A DNA stretch of 32,827 bases from positions 1 to 32,827 of the forward strand of contig JAZNBK010000037.1 in assembly GCA_045587025.1 (NCBI GenBank), written 5' to 3'. Of the stretch, positions 1 to 7,438 are shown in pieces. A program made the translations under genes and the position numbers. This DNA is from UBA1740 sp045587025. GTDB lineage: Bacteria > Bacillota > Clostridia > Oscillospirales > CAG-272. The notes under the pieces were generated by a model. The model was not told the DNA's origin. It searched no databases and worked only from the letters and a program-made list of their open reading frames with translations. Each line of letters begins with the position of its first letter. Positions within the stretch are counted from its first letter, which is position 1.

Positions 1-137
1 GCAATAAATAAAGCCCCTTTAGGGGCAAGCCGGTGAAAAACGCGCGGTTGGCGTTCCTTTCGACGAGCCTATAGGCTCGGCCGGTACTATGCCCTAAGGG
101 GGCTTGTGCAAGCCACCAGCACGGCTGGTGGTCATGA
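1..137. repeat. G+C-rich cluster of nested hairpins, gene-free
   Basis: This block has no gene and is visibly richer in G+C than the genes beside it. It contains at least five self-complementary elements: GCCCC/GGGGC at 13-26, AACGC/GCGTT at 39-55, a perfect 16-bp palindrome at 64-79 (CGAGCCTATAGGCTCG), GGCTTG/CAAGCC at 101-114 and CCACCAGC/GCTGGTGG at 113-131. Several arms can also pair with each other over longer range, for example CAAGCC at 26-31 with GGCTTG at 101-106. The density of structure resembles a dispersed intergenic repeat or a structured RNA, but one copy is not enough to say which. The window edge may cut it. Confidence 0.5.
3..26 (-). terminator. probable intrinsic terminator after the amidohydrolase gene
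   Basis: Read on the minus strand, GCCCC-TAAA-GGGGC (26 to 13) is a five-base-pair G+C stem with a four-base loop, followed at once by the T-rich tract TTTATTTATT. It lies downstream of the last gene of the rplU transcript. The stem is short but strong, and the hairpin at 39-55, which is followed by TTTTT on this strand, could assist. Confidence 0.5.
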
Positions 138-1229
138 CTATTTGTTTTCTTCAAGATAACGCTTGATATACTCCAAATCCATTTTCGTATAACCGTTGAA
201 GTAATAATCCTCTCTTAATAATTCTTCTACCTTATTACGCAAATATTCTAAATTCACCGTTTTTGAAGCTCCAAGTAATTTCATTGCGTTATCAAAATAA
301 ACTTTTTGTCTTATTCCCTTATCGAGATTTACGCCTTTGAACTGTTTTCCAAAATAAATGTTTTCCTCGTTCGTTTCAAATAACTGTCTTACAACGGTTG
401 AACGCTTATACGTTTCTTCGGGAACGGGCTCCTCCGCTGCGCGAGGCCATGCGTAAAAATCAGAGCCGTAAATTATTCTATCCTGATATTTATCGAAAAA
501 GGGCTTCCAGGCATCCCAATTTTTGCTTAACGCTATTGTTTCTCCGGGGGTAGTATCCAAGCCGGTAAATTCATAATCGGACAAAAACCGCTCTGCCATT
601 TCTATGTTATCGATCATAAATCCAAAGTGAGCTAAATACAATTTAAGCTTTGGATGCTTCTTTAATATTTCAAAAACTTCAGAAAGAAGCTCACTCTTGG
701 TAGGAAAAGTATCGTCGCAAAGTCTGCCTGCTTTTTTGGCGTCCTCGCCGATTTTATCGGCATCCCAATAGGATGCGGGGTTTGCGACGTGCATTGTAAC
801 GGGTATTCCGTTTTCTTCCAAATAAGAATAAAATTCGTCATAAACCTCGTCGCAAAGAGGATATCCGCTATGCTTTCTTACGGCAGGATAGCCCTCAAGC
901 ATCTTTATTCCGTCATATCCGTTTTTATGATACTGAATTGCCTGAGATAAAAAGCTTTTTGACAAGCCGCTTTTGTCGGATTCATCTATCGAATGCTCAA
1001 GACCGGCGTATGCATATCCGTTTTCGCCAAAAACGCACTTCAAAAATAGATTTTTGACGTTTTGCATCCTGTCTAAAATATATACTTTTTCGTTCACCTC
1101 GTTAGGTATACTCAAAAAACAAATTTTCTCGATACCTGCCGCAGCCATTTCACGCCGAAAAAGAAATGCCTGCTCCTCAACGCTAACCGCTAACGTAGAA
1201 TGCGCGTGAGCTTCAAACAATTTTTCCAT
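138..1229 (-). CDS. amidohydrolase-family metal-dependent hydrolase
   Basis: The 363-residue protein looks like a member of the amidohydrolase-2 group of TIM-barrel hydrolases. It has HxH at the end of the first strand (His8, His10), a later His in TMHVANP (His147), another in LAHFG (His201) and a GSDFY aspartate (Asp257), which together are the usual metal and catalytic ligands. The substrate cannot be read from the sequence; relatives include decarboxylases and lactone or amide hydrolases. No signal peptide is visible, so it should be cytoplasmic. A GGAGG sits five bases before the ATG, and the gene follows galE by 17 bases, so it is probably the last gene of the rplU transcript. Nothing nearby forms an obvious catabolic pathway with it. 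Confidence 0.8.
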   Translation of the reverse strand: MEKLFEAHAHSTLAVSVEEQAFLFRREMAAAGIEKICFLSIPNEVNEKVYILDRMQNVKNLFLKCVFGENGYAYAGLEHSIDESDKSGLSKSFLSQAIQYHKNGYDGIKMLEGYPAVRKHSGYPLCDEVYDEFYSYLEENGIPVTMHVANPASYWDADKIGEDAKKAGRLCDDTFPTKSELLSEVFEILKKHPKLKLYLAHFGFMIDNIEMAERFLSDYEFTGLDTTPGETIALSKNWDAWKPFFDKYQDRIIYGSDFYAWPRAAEEPVPEETYKRSTVVRQLFETNEENIYFGKQFKGVNLDKGIRQKVYFDNAMKLLGASKTVNLEYLRNKVEELLREDYYFNGYTKMDLEYIKRYLEENK

Positions 1230-1246
1230 AAGAACCTCCGTATAAG

Positions 1247-2272
1247 TTAGGCGGGTTGATCGGGATATCCGTCGGGATTATTCTTTTGCCATCTTGTAGC
1301 ATCCTCGCACATTTTTTCGATACCGTACTGCGCACGCCAACCGAGAAGCTCGTATGCTTTCGTAGGATCGGCGTAGCATTCCGCAATATCTCCGGGACGT
1401 CTTGGAGCTATTTCATATTTTACAGGAAGTCCTGATGCCTTTTCAAATGCGTTGACAACCTGAAGCACGGAATAACCGTTTCCTGTTCCTATGTTGAAAT
1501 ATTCAATACCCTTAACCTTTGTGGTGCGTTCAAGCGCTTTTAGGTGAGCGTTTGCCAAATCAACAACGTGAATATAGTCCCTCACGCCTGTTCCGTCGGG
1601 GGTGGGATAATCATTTCCAAACACACGCAAGCAATCCAATTTTCCAAAAGCAACCTTTGAAATAAACGGCAGAAGGTTGTTGGGAATTCCCTTAGGATCT
1701 TCTCCGATAAGTCCGCTTTCATGTGCTCCAATTGGATTAAAATATCTCAAAATAGATACGCTTAGCTCTTTATTAGCTACCGTCAAATCCTTCAAAATTC
1801 TTTCAATCATAAGCTTTGTTTCGCCATAAGGATTTGTCGTGGAAAGAGGAAAATCCTCTTTTATCGGAACTGTTTTGGGATTTCCGTAAACCGTCGCCGA
1901 CGAGCTGAATACAATTCTATTGACGTTATGCTTGAGCATTGAAGCGCAGAGGTTAAAGGTTCCCGTAAGATTATTATGATAGTATTTAAGCGGAAGCTCA
2001 ACGGATTCGCCAACTGCCTTTAATCCGGCGAAATGGATAACAGAATCGATGTTGGGGTTGGCTTCAAAAACCTCTTCGACAGCTGCTTCATCCAACAAAT
2101 CTACCTTGTAAAAAGCAGGTCTTTTGCCAGTGATTTCTTCTATTCTGTCGAGGACGCAAATTTTACTGTTAGAAAGATTATCAAGAATTACTACGTCAAA
2201 TCCATTATCTAAGAGTTGAATGACCGTGTGTGAACCAATGAAACCTGTTCCTCCGGTGACTAAAATGGACAT
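1247..2272 (-). CDS. galE: UDP-glucose 4-epimerase
   Basis: This 341-residue short-chain dehydrogenase/reductase interconverts UDP-glucose and UDP-galactose, supplying galactose for surface polysaccharide or taking up dietary galactose. The NAD-binding TGGTGFIGSH motif is at residues 6-15, followed by SSSATVYG and the catalytic YGETK (Tyr-x-x-x-Lys, near residue 150). The RDYIHVVDLA segment and the C-terminal RRPGDIAECYAD are typical of GalE. Length and motifs are complete. AAGGAG lies just upstream of the ATG. Placement directly after rpmA is unusual, because that position in Firmicutes normally holds obgE. It has no obvious promoter of its own in the 30-base gap. Confidence 0.95.
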   Translation of the reverse strand: MSILVTGGTGFIGSHTVIQLLDNGFDVVILDNLSNSKICVLDRIEEITGKRPAFYKVDLLDEAAVEEVFEANPNIDSVIHFAGLKAVGESVELPLKYYHNNLTGTFNLCASMLKHNVNRIVFSSSATVYGNPKTVPIKEDFPLSTTNPYGETKLMIERILKDLTVANKELSVSILRYFNPIGAHESGLIGEDPKGIPNNLLPFISKVAFGKLDCLRVFGNDYPTPDGTGVRDYIHVVDLANAHLKALERTTKVKGIEYFNIGTGNGYSVLQVVNAFEKASGLPVKYEIAPRRPGDIAECYADPTKAYELLGWRAQYGIEKMCEDATRWQKNNPDGYPDQPA

Positions 2273-2302
2273 ACAAAATCTCCTTAAATATTTTTTTAAT
2301 TA

Positions 2303-2581
2303 TTAACCAGCGTATACGCTTACACGCTTCTTGTCCTTTGTAGCATGCTCAAACTTCACCTTACCGTCAATTAAAGCGAACAAGGTATCGTCGGAGCCGC
2401 GTCCAACATTTGCGCCGGGAGCAATCTTTGTTCCGCGCTGTCTAACAATAATGTTACCTGCCAAAACGCTCTGACCGTCCGCTTTCTTTACGCCAAGACG
2501 CTTAGATTCGCTATCGCGACCGTTTTTGGTAGAACCAACACCCTTTTTATGAGCAAAAAACTGCAAACTGAGTCTTAACAT
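2303..2581 (-). CDS. rpmA: 50S ribosomal protein L27 with Prp-cleavable N-terminus
   Basis: L27 reaches the peptidyl transferase centre of the 50S subunit with its N-terminal tail. I place the start at the ATG giving MLRLSLQFFAHKKGVG, since GGAGG is eight bases upstream (2590-2594); a longer in-frame extension of 12 codons lacks this support. The protein is then 92 residues. The LSLQFFA segment before HKKG is the Firmicutes-specific extension known to be removed by the cysteine protease Prp before L27 works in the ribosome. The gene for Prp lies immediately upstream, so enzyme and substrate are co-transcribed. A stem-loop precedes the ribosome binding site. Confidence 0.96.
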   Translation of the reverse strand: MLRLSLQFFAHKKGVGSTKNGRDSESKRLGVKKADGQSVLAGNIIVRQRGTKIAPGANVGRGSDDTLFALIDGKVKFEHATKDKKRVSVYAG

Positions 2582-2606
2582 TTTAAAAACCTCCGTATTA
2601 ATAAGT

Positions 2607-2625
2607 ATTTCGGACAAACCGAAAT
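2607..2625 (-). other. stem-loop between prp and rpmA
   Basis: ATTTCGG and CCGAAAT form a perfect seven-base-pair stem with a five-base loop in the 55-base gap between prp and rpmA. No T tract follows, so it is not a standard terminator. It could protect or process the rpmA mRNA and so separate the high expression needed for L27 from that of its protease; that role is inference. Confidence 0.45.
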
Positions 2626-2636
2626 GGGTGAAGCTA

Positions 2637-2996
2637 TTATTCTATCGGTTTTTCAATGACATCGACGGAAAGATATTCATAATATTCTTCAACCAAGTCA
2701 TTCAACTGATAGTAATAAGCCATTATAAGACCTGAAACTGCAAAACGCTTTTTATCATCTTTTTCAAATTTAGAAAGCGCACCTTTTGCAATCACTTTAA
2801 TATCCGTAGTTTTTTCGTCAATTGAATATTCAACGTCGGAAGTAAAAGCAACCTCTATCGCATTTAAAATAAGCATAGTCATCGAGGACAACGCCGCGCA
2901 AAGCACGTCGTCTCCTGCTTCGCCGTAGCCCGTGTGTCCATGCTCTTCAAAGCCGTAAAAAACGTCGTTGGTCTTATAAAATACAATTTTCGTCAT
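2637..2996 (-). CDS. prp: ribosomal-processing cysteine protease Prp
   Basis: This 119-residue protein matches the Prp (YsxB) family encoded between L21 and L27 in Firmicutes. The diagnostic GHTGYGEAGDDVLCAA segment contains the presumed catalytic His21 and Cys33. Prp removes the short N-terminal extension of ribosomal protein L27, and the matching LQFFA/HKKG site is present in the next gene. The ATG follows the rplU stop codon by two bases, with AGGT within the rplU end as a weak ribosome binding site, so translation is probably coupled to rplU. Length and position are normal for the family. Confidence 0.93.
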   Translation of the reverse strand: MTKIVFYKTNDVFYGFEEHGHTGYGEAGDDVLCAALSSMTMLILNAIEVAFTSDVEYSIDEKTTDIKVIAKGALSKFEKDDKKRFAVSGLIMAYYYQLNDLVEEYYEYLSVDVIEKPIE

Positions 2997-2998
2997 GA

Positions 2999-3310
2999 TT
3001 AACCTACGATTTTGTTAATTTGAAGCTTGGTATAGAACTGTCTATGACCTATCTTCTTCTTCTCGTTCTTCTTAGGTTTGTATTTGAAAACGTACAATTT
3101 CTTGCCCTTGCCCGTTTCGATAACGTTAGCAACGACAGATGCACCCTCTACATACGGAGCACCTACTGAGAACTTATCGCCATTAGAAACTGCAAGCACC
3201 TTGTCAAAAGTAACTTTCTCTCCGTCGGCTACTTCGAGTTTCTCTACGTAGATAACATCGCCTTCGTTAACTTTGTACTGCTTTCCACCTGTTTCAATTA
3301 CTGCAAACAC
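2999..3310 (-). CDS. rplU: 50S ribosomal protein L21
   Basis: L21 is a 50S subunit protein that binds 23S rRNA. The sequence FAVIETGGKQYKV at the N-terminus and KKKKIGHRQ near the C-terminus are diagnostic. I choose the GTG at 3310, which gives 103 residues starting (M)FAVIETGG; AGAGG lies eight bases upstream. Another in-frame GTG three codons earlier would overlap that ribosome binding site and would add LFV, which L21 proteins lack. A strong promoter and an L21-type leader precede the gene, which heads the rplU-prp-rpmA transcript. Confidence 0.97.
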   Translation of the reverse strand: MFAVIETGGKQYKVNEGDVIYVEKLEVADGEKVTFDKVLAVSNGDKFSVGAPYVEGASVVANVIETGKGKKLYVFKYKPKKNEKKKIGHRQFYTKLQINKIVG

Positions 3311-3385
3311 GAAAAGCACCTCTCTTCCATTTAAAATCGCTATGGCAGGTGTGGCAAAGCCATCTTATAACCTACGCATATGCGT
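3311..3385 (-). ncRNA. L21 leader RNA (cis-regulatory)
   Basis: The about 75-base leader begins with the perfect palindrome ACGCATATGCGT (3374-3385) at the predicted transcription start. A second hairpin, AUGGC/GCCAU (3363-3359 with 3346-3342), presents CACCU in its loop. That CACCU (3351-3347) is the exact complement of AGGUG (3321-3317), which overlaps the rplU ribosome binding site. The AGCGAUUUUAAAUGGAAGAGAGGUG region resembles what I recall of the Firmicutes L21 leader family. It probably lets L21 limit its own synthesis; the mechanism is inference from the pairing. Confidence 0.72.
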
Positions 3386-3391
3386 CGTATT

Positions 3392-3420
3392 ATTATATAA
3401 TATTATTTTTAAAAAGTCAA
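3392..3420 (-). promoter_or_regulatory. sigma-A type promoter of rplU-prp-rpmA
   Basis: On the minus strand TTGACT (3420-3415) and a perfect TATAAT (3397-3392) are separated by exactly 17 bases. Transcription should start near 3385. Very A+T-rich DNA upstream could act as an UP element. The promoter lies just downstream of the leuS stop codon and separates the ribosomal protein operon from the long cluster upstream. Confidence 0.88.
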
Positions 3421-3426
3421 TAGTAA

Positions 3427-3477
3427 ATTTGCTATTTTTTAAGTTTTTTATAAAAAAGCGCGACATTTGCTATTTTT
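3427..3477. repeat. 13-bp direct repeat upstream of the rplU promoter
   Basis: ATTTGCTATTTTT occurs at 3427-3439 and again at 3465-3477, 38 bases apart, between leuS and the rplU -35 box. The copies are identical over 13 bases. The region is A+T-rich, so chance is possible, but the shared GC core and the promoter-proximal position are worth noting. Confidence 0.45.
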
Positions 3478-3487
3478 ATACATAAAC

Positions 3488-5890
3488 TTATTTTACTACG
3501 ATGTTTACGAGCTTGTTTGGAACCACGATTTCCTTTATAATCGTCTTTCCTTCAATTACAGATGACATTCTATTATCGGCCTTAACAGCGTTGAGAAGCT
3601 CGTCCTTGCCGAGTCCGTTTGCTACCGTGACAGTACCTCTGAATTTACCGTTCAACTGCATTGCGATTTCAACGGTATCATCTACAATTTTAGAAGGATC
3701 GTAAGAAGGCCAGCTTTCAATCGAAACGAGCGTATCGTTTCCTATCTGACTCCATACTTCTTCTGCGAGGTGAGGAGCGAAGGGAGAAAGCATACGGCAG
3801 AAAATGCCAAGCTCGTCCTTCGTAATTTTACCGCACTCATATACCACGTTGATAAACGACATAAATGCCGCTATCGCGGTATTGAACTTCATTTCGTCTA
3901 TATCCTCACTTACCTTCTTGATAAGCTTGTTAAGCGGTTTATCAAGCTCAGGCGTTGTTCCGTTTCCGTCAACGATATCCAATAGCCCTGCAAATCTGTC
4001 GAGGAATCTCTTACAGCCCTTAATACTTTGAGGATTCCAAGGCGCTGCCTTTTCAAAATCGCCTATAAACATTTCATAAAGGCGCATAGTGTCCGCGCCG
4101 TATTCGTTTACAATATCATCCGGGTTTACAACGTTTCCTCTCGATTTTGACATCTTCTCACCGTTTTCACCTAAAATCATACCGTGAGAGGTTCTCTTGA
4201 GATATGGCTCAGGACAAGGAACTGTCTTTATATCATAAAGGAACTTAGACCAGAAACGCGAGTAAAGCAAATGTAACGTAGTATGCTCCATACCGCCGTT
4301 ATACCAGTCAACGGGCATCCAATATTTAAGAGCTTCCGTGGAAGCTAACGCATCGTTGTTGTGAGGATCGCAATAACGCAAGAAATACCAGGATGAGCCA
4401 GCCCACTGCGGCATAGTGTCCGTTTCTCTCTTTGCGGGCTTTCCGCATTTAGGACATTTGCAATTCACCCAATCGGTAATCATAGAAAGCGGGGATTCTC
4501 CCGTCTCGGTGGGCTCGTAGCTTTCAACCTCAGGCAGCTTCAAAGGAAGCTCCTCTTCGGGAATCGCTACCCATCCGCAATCGTCGCAATTTACAAGAGG
4601 AATCGGTTCTCCCCAATAACGCTGTCTCGAGAATACCCAGTCGCGCAATTTATAATTAACCTTTGCAGTGCCTATTTTATTTTCGGTCAAATATTCAATT
4701 ATCTTCTTTTTAGCTTCTTCAACCTCTAAGCCGTTTAAGAAACCTGAATTAACCAAAACACCTGTTTCAACGTCTGTAAACGCTTCTTTCTGAACGTCTC
4801 CGCCTGCTACGACCTCAATTATCGGCAGGTCGAACGCTTTAGCAAAATCCCAGTCTCTCGTATCGTGAGCAGGTACTGCCATTATCGCGCCCGTTCCGTA
4901 ACCGGCAAGAACGTAATCGGAAACGAATATCGGAATTGAGTTTCCGTTAACGGGGTTAATAGCGGTAACTCCGTCCAAACGAACGCCCGTCTTGTCCTTT
5001 ACAAGCTCGGTGCGTTCAAAATCGGATTTTTTAGACGCTTCTTCCCTGTAAGCGACTATTTCATCATAATTTGAGAGCTTGTCCTTCCAAGTGTCTATCT
5101 TATCATATTCGGGAGCAATTACCATATAGGTTGCGCCAAAAAGCGTATCGGGACGAGTGGTATATACCTTAATTATATCTCCCGTATTGGTTGAAAAATC
5201 CACCTCTGCGCCTGTTGAACGACCGATCCAGTTGATCTGCTGAGTTTTTACGCGTTCAATAAAATCAACGTCGTCAAGACCCGAAATCAGCTTTTCTGCA
5301 TAATCGGTTATTTTAAGCATCCACTGCTCTTTAACCTTATGTATGACCTCGCTTCCGCAACGTTCACACACACCGCCTACTACCTCTTCGTTCGCCAAAA
5401 CGACCTTACAGGACGTGCAGAAATTAACGGACATCTTTTTCTTGTATGCAAGTCCGTTTTTAAAGAGCTGCAAGAAAATCCACTGCGTCCATTTATAGTA
5501 ATTAACGTCGGTCGTATTTATTTCTCTGTTCCAGTCAAAAGAAAGGCCGAGCGCCTTCAACTGACTTTTAAATCTCTTGATATTATTGTCGGTAACTATT
5601 CTGGGATGTATCTTGTTTTTAATTGCGTAGTTTTCGGTTGGCAAGCCGAAAGCGTCCCATCCCATCGGGAACAAAACGTTATATCCCATCATCCTTTTCT
5701 TTCTTGAAATAATATCAAGTGCCGTATAAGGACGGGGATGCCCAACGTGAAGTCCCTGGCCAGACGGATAAGGAAATTCAACGAGAGCAAAAAATTTGGG
5801 TAATGAATAATCCGTTTTTGCCGCAAAGGCATTTGCTTCATCCCATTTTTGTTGCCATTTAGGTTCAATTGTCTTGAAATCGTACTTCAT
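3488..5890 (-). CDS. leuS: leucyl-tRNA synthetase
   Basis: This class I synthetase charges tRNA-Leu. The HIGH-type motif appears as HVGH at residues 48-51 and the KMSKS loop in GEKMSKSRGNVVNP near residue 575. Between them are two zinc-type cysteine pairs (CTSC...CERC and CDDC...CPKC) and the CP1 editing domain with TTRPDTLFGATYMV and the VPAHDTRDWDFA aspartate that hydrolyses mischarged tRNA. At 800 residues it is full length for a bacterial enzyme. The gene ends the long minus-strand cluster, following rsfS by 29 bases. No clear intrinsic terminator follows it, so some read-through into rplU is possible. Confidence 0.98.
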   Translation of the reverse strand: MKYDFKTIEPKWQQKWDEANAFAAKTDYSLPKFFALVEFPYPSGQGLHVGHPRPYTALDIISRKKRMMGYNVLFPMGWDAFGLPTENYAIKNKIHPRIVTDNNIKRFKSQLKALGLSFDWNREINTTDVNYYKWTQWIFLQLFKNGLAYKKKMSVNFCTSCKVVLANEEVVGGVCERCGSEVIHKVKEQWMLKITDYAEKLISGLDDVDFIERVKTQQINWIGRSTGAEVDFSTNTGDIIKVYTTRPDTLFGATYMVIAPEYDKIDTWKDKLSNYDEIVAYREEASKKSDFERTELVKDKTGVRLDGVTAINPVNGNSIPIFVSDYVLAGYGTGAIMAVPAHDTRDWDFAKAFDLPIIEVVAGGDVQKEAFTDVETGVLVNSGFLNGLEVEEAKKKIIEYLTENKIGTAKVNYKLRDWVFSRQRYWGEPIPLVNCDDCGWVAIPEEELPLKLPEVESYEPTETGESPLSMITDWVNCKCPKCGKPAKRETDTMPQWAGSSWYFLRYCDPHNNDALASTEALKYWMPVDWYNGGMEHTTLHLLYSRFWSKFLYDIKTVPCPEPYLKRTSHGMILGENGEKMSKSRGNVVNPDDIVNEYGADTMRLYEMFIGDFEKAAPWNPQSIKGCKRFLDRFAGLLDIVDGNGTTPELDKPLNKLIKKVSEDIDEMKFNTAIAAFMSFINVVYECGKITKDELGIFCRMLSPFAPHLAEEVWSQIGNDTLVSIESWPSYDPSKIVDDTVEIAMQLNGKFRGTVTVANGLGKDELLNAVKADNRMSSVIEGKTIIKEIVVPNKLVNIVVK

Positions 5891-5919
5891 TTTTCTGCCT
5901 TCTTTTTTTATGTTATATT

Positions 5920-6324
5920 TTAATTATTTTCATCAATTTCTTTGAAAGTTTCTGCCAAATCCTTTTTGTTTTCTTCATTTAACAGTCTTTCCAATTTGTA
6001 GAACTCGCGCGCTTCTTTTGAAAAAATATGGACGATAACGCATCCAAAATCCACGAGCACCCAAGTTCCTCCGTCTCTACCTTCAATGCGAGAAGCCGTT
6101 ACTCCGCCCAAATCGAGCTTGTAACAAACCTCGTCGGCTAACGCCTTTATATGAGTAGAAGAACGCGCAGAGCAAATAACGTAGTAATCAGCTATAATCG
6201 TACTTTCGGTTACGTTATACATTTGTATATCGCTCGCCTGCTTCAAATAGAGCGTCTTGGCAGCCGCTGTGGCTATATCACCCGGTTCTTCCAACAGAGG
6301 CATCATGTTTTCATTTTCATTCAT
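5920..6324 (-). CDS. rsfS: ribosomal silencing factor RsfS (Iojap/YbeB)
   Basis: RsfS binds ribosomal protein L14 and blocks joining of the 50S and 30S subunits when nutrients run low. The 134-residue protein has the conserved ADYYVICSARSSTHIKALADEV block, then the EGRDGGTWVLVDFGCVIVHIF core, and ends with FYKLERLL, all typical of the family. The N-terminus carries about 15 extra residues. GGAGG lies nine bases before the ATG, and the gene starts four bases after the LCP stop codon. The nadD-yqeK-LCP-rsfS order is common in Firmicutes and supports the call. Confidence 0.95.
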   Translation of the reverse strand: MNENENMMPLLEEPGDIATAAAKTLYLKQASDIQMYNVTESTIIADYYVICSARSSTHIKALADEVCYKLDLGGVTASRIEGRDGGTWVLVDFGCVIVHIFSKEAREFYKLERLLNEENKKDLAETFKEIDENN

Positions 6325-6327
6325 AGC

Positions 6328-7386
6328 TTATTCCTCCGATTGTTTTGATTTTAAATTTATTTTCATTGTTTTTATTTCATCATCAGTATAAACATTATAT
6401 TGAATATTAGGCGCATAGTAAATATTAGTGAAATTTACACGTTCAGAGTCGACAAGCACGCCGTTTATATCAAAATTTTCTTTATCAAATTCGCAAGAAA
6501 AATATTTTCCGAGCATATCAATTGCGCCAACTCGGTTTACAACGTAATAGGAAAGTCCGTTGTCGATATTCTTTCTTGTCGGTTCTCCCGGAAGTGTCAT
6601 ATAATAAATTTGATATTCCGTCGCATCCATTGCCACCGACGTCGCCAAGGCAAGAACCGTTCCGATAGGAATATCGCTTACACTGTCCGAGATACATTCC
6701 TTTAAAATAGAAATTACCGTCGTCAGCTTTGTATCGGAACGCAGCTTATTCAGAAAGGCAGACATAAATATCTTTTGCGCATCTACTCTTCCGATATCTC
6801 CGTCTAAATATCCCGCTCTGTAACGAACGAAATATAAAGCGCGTTCTCCGTCTAAAATTTGGTTACCTTTTTTTAAATCTATATGCAAATTTTGATCGGG
6901 ATCGCTGTATTTCAAATCGTACGGAAGGTCGATTTCAATTCCGCCCATCTTATCTACCGCTGTGGATAATACATCTAAGCTAACAGCAATAAAATAATCT
7001 ATTTTCAGCGAAAAAGTATCCTGAATTGCATTTTTTAACGCTTGCATAGAAACAAAACGATCTTTCGTTTTATTATAACTGCAAGAATACAACTGATTTA
7101 GTTTTCCGTTTGAGGTTCCCTTTGAATAATAGGTATCTCTTGGAATTTGCAAAACCGAAAGCTCTTTCTTTTCAATATCAAGAGATGCTAAAATAAGCGA
7201 ATCTGTATTGCTCCCCGCCTCGTCAAATCCAACGCATAGGAGCGTTAATTTACCGTCGTCGTCAAAATTTATATTCTCGCTGCTATGAATACTTTTCGAT
7301 TTAAAAGCTTGTATACAAAAATAAGAAAACACAAAAACGAAACAAACAAATATCAGGAATGAAACTTTATAAACTCTTTTTTTCAT
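6328..7386 (-). CDS. LytR-CpsA-Psr (LCP) family protein
   Basis: LCP proteins are membrane-anchored phosphotransferases that attach teichoic acids or capsule polymers to peptidoglycan. Starting at the ATG of MKKRVYKVSFL (GGAG five bases upstream; an upstream in-frame extension of 13 residues is unlikely), the protein has about 352 residues. A single N-terminal membrane helix (about 7-25) is followed by the extracellular LCP domain, with DEAGSNTDSLILASLD, the QIPRDTYY arginine-aspartate motif, and the VRYRAGYLDGDIGRVDAQK segment with its substrate-binding arginines. The C-terminal part is less conserved. A polymer-specific function cannot be assigned. It lies between yqeK and rsfS, its usual place. 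Confidence 0.9.
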   Translation of the reverse strand: MKKRVYKVSFLIFVCFVFVFSYFCIQAFKSKSIHSSENINFDDDGKLTLLCVGFDEAGSNTDSLILASLDIEKKELSVLQIPRDTYYSKGTSNGKLNQLYSCSYNKTKDRFVSMQALKNAIQDTFSLKIDYFIAVSLDVLSTAVDKMGGIEIDLPYDLKYSDPDQNLHIDLKKGNQILDGERALYFVRYRAGYLDGDIGRVDAQKIFMSAFLNKLRSDTKLTTVISILKECISDSVSDIPIGTVLALATSVAMDATEYQIYYMTLPGEPTRKNIDNGLSYYVVNRVGAIDMLGKYFSCEFDKENFDINGVLVDSERVNFTNIYYAPNIQYNVYTDDEIKTMKINLKSKQSEE

Positions 7387-7438
7387 AGGCACTCCAAAAT
7401 TAAATATAATTTTAGTTTGCCACAAAAAAGCATATATA

